Source: an uncultured Lachnospiraceae bacterium (lineage in GTDB: Bacteria; Bacillota; Clostridia; Lachnospirales; Lachnospiraceae). From it: 10,014 bases of DNA. Positions 5,852-10,014 of this stretch are shown here, piece after piece. The translations under genes and the position numbers were made by a program. The stretch covers positions 1 through 10,014 of the forward strand of contig CADBTG010000242.1 in the NCBI GenBank assembly GCA_902797475.1, read 5' to 3'. The notes below the pieces were generated by a model. That model was not told where the DNA came from. It made no database searches and was given only the letters and a program-made list of their open reading frames with translations. Position 1 is the stretch's first letter. Each line of letters starts with the position of its first letter.

Positions 5852-6751
5852 TTACTTTCCGTTCAGCATTTCATTTACTTCGGACAGTGTCGGCGGATTT
5901 AACGGGAGCGGGAACCGGGAAATGGCGACTGCCGAGCAGGCGCTCGCAAATCTCACGGTCTCCTCGTCGCTCATGCCGTGAAGCAGCGCGTACGTGCAGC
6001 CGGCCTTGAACGTGTCACCGGCTCCGAGTGTGCTGCGCACTTCTACAGAGAAGGGCTTCATGCGGCGGATTTCTCCGCCTTTTCTTGCGTAAAGCATCTC
6101 GCCGCCTCCCTGCGTGATGATGGAAAGTCCGTCTGAATTCTCCTTTAACAGCGAGAGAATCTCCTCCGGAGCCATGCCGGCGTAATGCTGTGCGGTGTAT
6201 TCCTTGGAAACTACGTTAATCGCGGAAAAGCGATGCAGATCGGAGTCGTGCGGGCAGTCGATGGTCACATACGGAACACCGTTTTTGCGGCAAAGCTCTG
6301 CGCAAAGCATCGTTTCTTCACCAAAGTACGGGTCAATCGCAGCAGCCTTACAGCCTGCGATGTCCTCCTCTTTCGGGATATTCCACCACCGTTTTCCGGA
6401 CGAGAAAAGCGTTTGGAAACGTCCCATCGGAGAGCGGACAAGACCGGCTATCACAACATAATCCATGACGCCGGGGTCGTCTTCCCGGAAACGGATTGCC
6501 GAAAGGTCAACCTTCTTCTCCCGGTAAAACTCTTTAAGCATCGGAGCCACAGCCGTCCCAATCCAGGTTCCGTCCATCCGAACGGAAACCCCGAGGGAAT
6601 CAAGCACTGTGGCAGCCGTGCCTGTCTCCCCTCCCGGGAGGAAGTATTGCTCTTTGATTTCCGCATATTCATCGGGCTGCAAAAACCCGTCTTTTAAAAG
6701 AAACGAGTGCGTGCCGAGTATTTGTCCGAAAAGGTAAACATCAGGTTTCAT
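5852..6751 (-). CDS. PfkB-family (ribokinase-like) carbohydrate or nucleoside kinase
   Basis: This 299-residue cytoplasmic kinase transfers phosphate from ATP to a small hydroxylated substrate. The ATG follows AAGGAG at good spacing. The C-terminal family signature is STLGAGDTFKAG (residues 240-251), with catalytic base Asp246 and the anion-hole GAG. The N-terminal signature is divergent: PGGETGTAATVLDSLG (39-54) keeps the double Gly but has Thr where family members usually have Asn, and the early Gly-x-x-x-Asp sugar contact is not obvious in LFGQILGTHSFLL (7-19). The fold otherwise appears complete, with a lid region around 85-125. The catalytic half is intact, so it is probably active, but its substrate should not be assumed to be ribose or fructose. 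The gene starts 38 bp after the esterase gene and precedes the GH13 gene, suggesting it phosphorylates a sugar released by them. Confidence 0.87.
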   Translation of the reverse strand: MKPDVYLFGQILGTHSFLLKDGFLQPDEYAEIKEQYFLPGGETGTAATVLDSLGVSVRMDGTWIGTAVAPMLKEFYREKKVDLSAIRFREDDPGVMDYVVIAGLVRSPMGRFQTLFSSGKRWWNIPKEEDIAGCKAAAIDPYFGEETMLCAELCRKNGVPYVTIDCPHDSDLHRFSAINVVSKEYTAQHYAGMAPEEILSLLKENSDGLSIITQGGGEMLYARKGGEIRRMKPFSVEVRSTLGAGDTFKAGCTYALLHGMSDEETVRFASACSAVAISRFPLPLNPPTLSEVNEMLNGK

Positions 6752-6789
6752 TTGTCACTCCTTCTTCGTTTTGGGAAGCTCTCCTGCCT

Positions 6790-7737
6790 TCAAAACCCGA
6801 TTTCTTTAATCAAATCGGCAAGGTTCCGGCCGTACACTTCCGCGCCGAGTTCATTCGGATGCAGGTTGTCGCGGTAGTACTCCGGCAGGTGCGGCACAAG
6901 GCGGAAGCCGTCGATTACGGTCACGTTTTTGTAAGCTCCGGCGATGCGCTTAACCTCGCCGCAGAAACGTTCGAATTTGGTCAGTTCCTCTGCCGGGCGG
7001 TCGCCGCGCCAAATCGGCGAAATGCAAAGAATCGGAATCTCTGTCCCGTAGATGCCGGTAAGCGTCTCGTAGTACTCTTCAACGGGCGCCATGGTGTCCA
7101 TCCAAAACTGATTTGTGCCGAGCGCGACAATGATCTTGTCGGGCATGTAACCCTCCATCTTCATCAGAGATTTCTTGTCATAGACATACCCGCCGATGCC
7201 CTGGTTGATAATGTCATAATTCAGAATCCTGTTAGCCACGCTTACATACGTCAGCGCAGAACGAAGCGGGCCGTAGCCCTGCGTGATGGAGTCGCCGAGC
7301 CAGAGTACTTTCGCGCCTTTCTTTGCGGGCGTGCACTTGCCGTTCGCTTCGAAATTCCGGATTGCAACCGTTGCATCTGCCGGAAGATAAATGATGACAT
7401 CCTTCTTACCGGCCGGAAGCGCGAATGTAAGCTTCCCTTCCTCCGGAATGTCCTTCACATAACGGATGTCCGAAATCAGTCCATCAATCGCCAGTTCAAA
7501 GGAATCCTGCGATCCGAGCCATACAAATTTGTATTCAAACGAGACCTCCGTCGCATCGCTTGAAAACTCCAACGTCTTGGCAGTGGTCGCCATGCAGCGG
7601 TCATACCAAAAGTCAAATCCGGATTTGAAATACGCAATCTGCTCCTTCGAATACTGATACGACCGAAGCCATCCGTCCTCGGTCTCCTCGAAGAAATACG
7701 CTCCGAAATAAATGTTCTGAAGTTCTTTGTTCGTCAT
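6790..7737 (-). CDS. SGNH/GDSL-family hydrolase, likely carbohydrate esterase
   Basis: This 315-residue protein has no signal peptide, so it should act in the cytoplasm. The start at 7735-7737 (MTNKELQNIY) follows GGGAGG; a start nine codons earlier has no ribosome binding site. Residues about 1-135 look like an all-beta domain and about 142-315 are an SGNH hydrolase: block I VLWLGDSITQG (144-154, nucleophile Ser150), block II NQGIGGYVY (178-186), block III ALGTNQF (205-211, Asn209) and block V DNLHPNELG (290-298, Asp290 and His293). All catalytic residues are present. The beta-domain plus SGNH layout resembles carbohydrate esterases such as family CE2 that remove acetyl groups from sugars, though residues 1-135 could not be matched to a named family by eye. 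It is the first gene after the promoter at 7791-7796 and leads the run with the kinase and GH13 genes. Confidence 0.88.
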   Translation of the reverse strand: MTNKELQNIYFGAYFFEETEDGWLRSYQYSKEQIAYFKSGFDFWYDRCMATTAKTLEFSSDATEVSFEYKFVWLGSQDSFELAIDGLISDIRYVKDIPEEGKLTFALPAGKKDVIIYLPADATVAIRNFEANGKCTPAKKGAKVLWLGDSITQGYGPLRSALTYVSVANRILNYDIINQGIGGYVYDKKSLMKMEGYMPDKIIVALGTNQFWMDTMAPVEEYYETLTGIYGTEIPILCISPIWRGDRPAEELTKFERFCGEVKRIAGAYKNVTVIDGFRLVPHLPEYYRDNLHPNELGAEVYGRNLADLIKEIGF

Positions 7738-7790
7738 AAAATTGCCTCCCGGAAAATGTGACACCCTGTTCTCGAAGGATGATTTGATTT

Positions 7791-7799
7791 ATTATACCA
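7791..7799 (-). promoter_or_regulatory. Extended -10 promoter for the esterase-kinase-GH13 run
   Basis: On the minus strand TGG is followed by a perfect TATAAT (7791-7796), an extended -10 element. The -35 region 17 bp upstream is a poor match, as is common for extended -10 promoters and may indicate activator dependence. The expected start is near 7784, leaving a leader of about 47 nt before the esterase ATG. Confidence 0.65.
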
Positions 7800-7846
7800 C
7801 AACCGAAGTCTTAACGCATCCGTCTTTGATTCTGATCCGTTCAATT

Positions 7847-7861
7847 AAGCCGGACCGGCTT
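7847..7861 (-). terminator. Possible weak terminator after the CmpB-family gene
   Basis: AAGCCGG, one base, CCGGCTT gives a 6-bp GC-rich stem with a 3-nt loop three bases past the stop codon. The following bases on the minus strand are TTAATT, a poor T run, so termination may be partial. It separates the histidine kinase module from the esterase promoter. Confidence 0.4.
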
Positions 7862-7864
7862 CCG

Positions 7865-8842
7865 TCACTCCCCTTCATGCGAGTCCGGGTTGCCTTCCTT
7901 CACATCGCTTTCGTTTGTACTGCTCTCCTTCGGAATATGCAGCGCCGGGAAAGCGTGCTCCAGACGGCGTTCCGTATGCGTCGTTCTGCCGACCAGCGTG
8001 AGATAACGGTTCTTTAGGCGCTTAACACGGCGCAGGAGCTTCGCACGGCGTCTTTTTGCCTTGCGGTTCATCTCCTCACGGCTCTCCTCAAAACTCTTTC
8101 TGAGCCGGTCACGCTCATACTCGAGCCGGCCTAAGAACATCTCGCGGTTCTCCGACAGGGAAAGCTCCACGGCTTCACGCTTCTCCACCCACGCGTCGCG
8201 CATGTCGGCAAGCATTTCCTTCCCGTCTTCCCCTTTCTCCATTGCGGTGATTGTTCCTTCGTGCAGGCCGGTTCCGATGAAATCGGAAACATCGTCCATC
8301 AGGTCCGCCACATTTTTCGCAATTCGAAGCCGAACGCGGATCTTCCGGATCTCGAGGACAGTCACGCACCAGTCCGTCAGGTAGACGGCAAATGCCACAA
8401 TCAGAAACACCGTGCAAACCTTTTTCGGGATCGCACGGTAGACCTTCTCAATAAGCGGGTGCACAATCATCAACGTCCCGGTGCAGGCAAGTCCCCAGAT
8501 GATGGAGAACCGAAGACATATGTAACCCTTCAGATTGAACGGCTGCTTCGAGTAGTCCCACCATTTTTCATGGAAGACCTTTTCAAGCACCCACCCGGTA
8601 ATAAATTCAAGAGCTGTTGCCAACAACACGGATACCGGAAACAGCACGAACACGTTGTCCCGAAACGGACTCAGAAGGATCGTGACACCGGTAAAACCTA
8701 CCCCGTAAATCGTGCACACCGGCCCGCCGACGAATCCCCGGTTCGAGAATTCCCCGTAATTGACCGTATGATACACAACCTCGACACACCAGCCGAGGAA
8801 GGAATAGATTGTGATGTAGAACAACAGCTCGGAAAAGTTCAA
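7865..8842 (-). CDS. CmpB-family (putative ABC transporter type IV) membrane protein with charged C-terminal tail, TTG start
   Basis: This 325-residue protein matches by eye the PF06541 (ABC_trans_CmpB) family, membrane proteins of unproven function common in Firmicutes. The start is TTG at 8840-8842: the family-typical N-terminus NFSELLFYITIYSFLGWCVEVVY begins directly after it and no nearby ATG fits. The AGGAGG site lies 11 nt upstream and contains the stop codon of the histidine kinase (TAGGAGG), so translation may be coupled. Five membrane segments are predicted at about 5-25, 39-58, 64-88, 106-130 and 141-163, with the conserved GGPVCTIYG loop at 39-47. Residues 165-325 form a long, highly charged, probably helical cytoplasmic tail with a basic stretch (MNRKAKRRRAKLLRRVKRLK, 258-277) that could bind nucleic acid, lipid head groups or a partner. 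Role unknown; context suggests an accessory to the upstream ABC/kinase module. Confidence 0.82.
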   Translation of the reverse strand: MNFSELLFYITIYSFLGWCVEVVYHTVNYGEFSNRGFVGGPVCTIYGVGFTGVTILLSPFRDNVFVLFPVSVLLATALEFITGWVLEKVFHEKWWDYSKQPFNLKGYICLRFSIIWGLACTGTLMIVHPLIEKVYRAIPKKVCTVFLIVAFAVYLTDWCVTVLEIRKIRVRLRIAKNVADLMDDVSDFIGTGLHEGTITAMEKGEDGKEMLADMRDAWVEKREAVELSLSENREMFLGRLEYERDRLRKSFEESREEMNRKAKRRRAKLLRRVKRLKNRYLTLVGRTTHTERRLEHAFPALHIPKESSTNESDVKEGNPDSHEGE

Positions 8843-8857
8843 GAGAACGCCCCCCTC

Positions 8858-9754
8858 CTACGCCGGCAGGCGGATTTCTATGGCAAATGTGTCGCCGCTC
8901 AGGGTCGCACCGATGGTGCCGCCCATGCGCTCCGTAAGTTCCTTTGCAATGGCAAGACCGAGTCCGCTCGAGGACTGCCGGTGGAAACGGTCCGCCGTAT
9001 AAAACTGTTCGAATACCCTCCCGATTTCAATCTCCTCGGGATGCTCGACGCGGTTCGCGATGACTAAAAGCGCGGTCTTTTCGTCTTCCCGTTTGAGACT
9101 GATCTTCAGGGATTCATGCCCGTGAACCATCGCATTTTTCGTAATGTTCTGAAGGATTCGCTTCACGGCGGTTTCGTTGCCTTCCGTCATGAAGGCCTCG
9201 TCTGCGATTTCGATCTCGGGTTCGATTCCGGCTGCCTTCCAGACATCGTAGTAGGAAAGCACGGTCTCGCTTACGATGCTGCGAAGCGATATCTGCTCCA
9301 GTTCCAGTTCATACGCTTCATTCTTCAGTTTGGTAAATGTGAAAAGGTCCTCGAGAAGGTCCTTAAGCGTTCTGATTCGCTCCTCGATAATTGCCGTATA
9401 CCGCTCCTTCGTCTCCTCATCCGGTGCCGTGCGCAGAAGCTGCACATAGCCGTCTAACGAGGTCAGCGGCGTGCGGATGTCATGAGACAGATTCGCGTAG
9501 GCGTCGGCAATCAACTTCTCGCGCTCATGCATGGCGAGCTTCTGCTCCCGCACGTCGTCGAGCGTCGCATTGATTTCATCGGCCATCTTCTTCTCGCCGA
9601 AACCCTCGATATTCACTTCAAGCCGCTTCCTGGATTCCTCTTCCCGGATAAAGCGAAGCTGGCGGCAGATCGAAAGATGCTGCCGCCTGATCAGCAGCAG
9701 GTACGCAAGCCCTGCCGCTGCCAAAATCCCGATTGTTACACAAACTGCTGTCAT
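8858..9754 (-). CDS. Sensor histidine kinase with minimal sensor region
   Basis: This is a 298-residue membrane-anchored histidine kinase. A single N-terminal hydrophobic segment (residues 3-22) is followed by a linker of roughly 25-80, with no extracytoplasmic domain, so it probably senses through the membrane or a partner transporter. The dimerisation/H box is NLSHDIRTPLTSLDGY (88-103) with phosphoacceptor His91; the N box is RILQNITKNAMVHG (199-212), and the ATP-lid glycines are SGLGLAIA (263-270). Where most kinases have Asp-x-Gly (G1 box) there is VIANRVEHPEE (231-241), lacking the usual Asp. Similar substitutions are, from memory, seen in kinases of this Firmicute type beside peptide-exporting ABC systems. 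Its ATG overlaps the ABC-2 permease stop by 4 bp (ATGA), so the two are translationally coupled. The response regulator is not in the window. Confidence 0.92.
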   Translation of the reverse strand: MTAVCVTIGILAAAGLAYLLLIRRQHLSICRQLRFIREEESRKRLEVNIEGFGEKKMADEINATLDDVREQKLAMHEREKLIADAYANLSHDIRTPLTSLDGYVQLLRTAPDEETKERYTAIIEERIRTLKDLLEDLFTFTKLKNEAYELELEQISLRSIVSETVLSYYDVWKAAGIEPEIEIADEAFMTEGNETAVKRILQNITKNAMVHGHESLKISLKREDEKTALLVIANRVEHPEEIEIGRVFEQFYTADRFHRQSSSGLGLAIAKELTERMGGTIGATLSGDTFAIEIRLPA

Positions 9755-10014
9755 ACCAAATCCTTTTTATGAAGCCACAGCCCGCCTGCGAGGAAGGATG
9801 CCGCGATAAATGCCACTGCGATGATGATCGTCGAACATAACATTTTCCCGTCCGAAGCGTATTCCGCGATGCGTCCGGTCACGGTGTAATGGGCGATATC
9901 GGCCTTCTCCCATCCGAGCTTTTTAAGGCCTTTGTCCGCAAATCCGTAAAAGACGCGGAGGATGTTCATCGCGATGCAGCCGCACAGCGCCATGGCAATC
10001 AGGTTGCTTCTTAC
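9751..10014 (-). CDS. ABC-2-type permease, C-terminal 87 residues (N-terminus beyond window)
   Basis: The frame is open to the window edge, so only the end of the protein is seen. One hydrophobic segment lies near the start of the visible part (about VRSNLIAMALCGCIAMNIL), followed by a roughly 35-residue polar loop and a last membrane helix (STIIIAVAFIAASFLAGGLWL) ending in a short basic tail, LHKKDLV. A final helix plus a short Lys-rich tail is the usual end of ABC-2 permease subunits such as those of bacitracin- or lantibiotic-immunity exporters. An ATPase and a further permease would be expected upstream. The 4-bp overlap with the histidine kinase links export and sensing. The assignment rests on a short piece and on context; another polytopic protein is possible. 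Confidence 0.6.
   Translation of the reverse strand, partial: VRSNLIAMALCGCIAMNILRVFYGFADKGLKKLGWEKADIAHYTVTGRIAEYASDGKMLCSTIIIAVAFIAASFLAGGLWLHKKDLV

Noticed and set aside
8261..9067. A 268-codon plus-strand open frame spanning the CmpB and histidine kinase genes
   Set aside because: It is antisense to two recognised genes and crosses their junction, and its composition is typical of a shadow frame.
1..10014. A novel defence, mobile or CRISPR-like system
   Set aside because: No direct-repeat array, integrase, transposase, toxin-antitoxin pair, nuclease or reverse transcriptase was seen on either strand. All genes fall into ordinary transport, regulation and sugar-metabolism families.

Overview
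The window looks like an ordinary chromosomal stretch of a Gram-positive anaerobe, most likely a Clostridia/Lachnospiraceae-type Firmicute of balanced to slightly GC-rich composition. The grounds are strong AGGAGG-type ribosome binding sites before almost every gene, a TTG start next to a near-perfect Shine-Dalgarno, a CmpB-type membrane protein, and a short-sensor histidine kinase coupled to an ABC-2 permease. The genus cannot be fixed from the sequence alone. All nine supported genes are on the minus strand, so transcription runs from high to low coordinates. No tRNA, rRNA, CRISPR array, transposase or phage gene was seen.

Layout in order of transcription. (1) 10014 to 7865: the C-terminus of an ABC-2-type permease (cut by the window edge), a sensor histidine kinase overlapping it by 4 bp, and a CmpB-family membrane protein with a TTG start 15 bp further on. 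This is a tightly packed run that looks like a stress- or peptide-sensing/export module whose ATPase and response regulator would lie outside the window. (2) 7796 to 3725: a clear extended -10 promoter (TGGTATAAT) followed by an SGNH/GDSL esterase-like hydrolase, a PfkB-type kinase, a GH13 alpha-glucosidase-like enzyme and a VOC (glyoxalase-fold) protein. The first three could form a small catabolic cassette that de-esterifies, hydrolyses and phosphorylates a glucoside, but no transporter is included and the substrate is unknown. (3) 3626 to 2796: an AraC-family regulator fused to a GyrI-like effector-binding domain, with its own palindromic upstream region. (4) 2735 to 1021: a uracil/xanthine (NCS2) permease with an unusually structured 5' region and a good terminator. 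(5) 941 to 1: an ArsB/SLC13-type ion transporter running off the window.

The most interesting signals are non-coding. A 10-bp inverted repeat with a T8 run just before the uracil permease looks like an intrinsic terminator, yet a near-consensus promoter (TTTACA, 17 bp, TGC-TATTAT) sits inside it. Further upstream is a 17-bp near-perfect palindrome overlapping a TTGACA box. The AraC-GyrI gene also has an internal Shine-Dalgarno plus ATG exactly at its domain junction. I found no convincing evidence of a wholly new defence or mobile system here.
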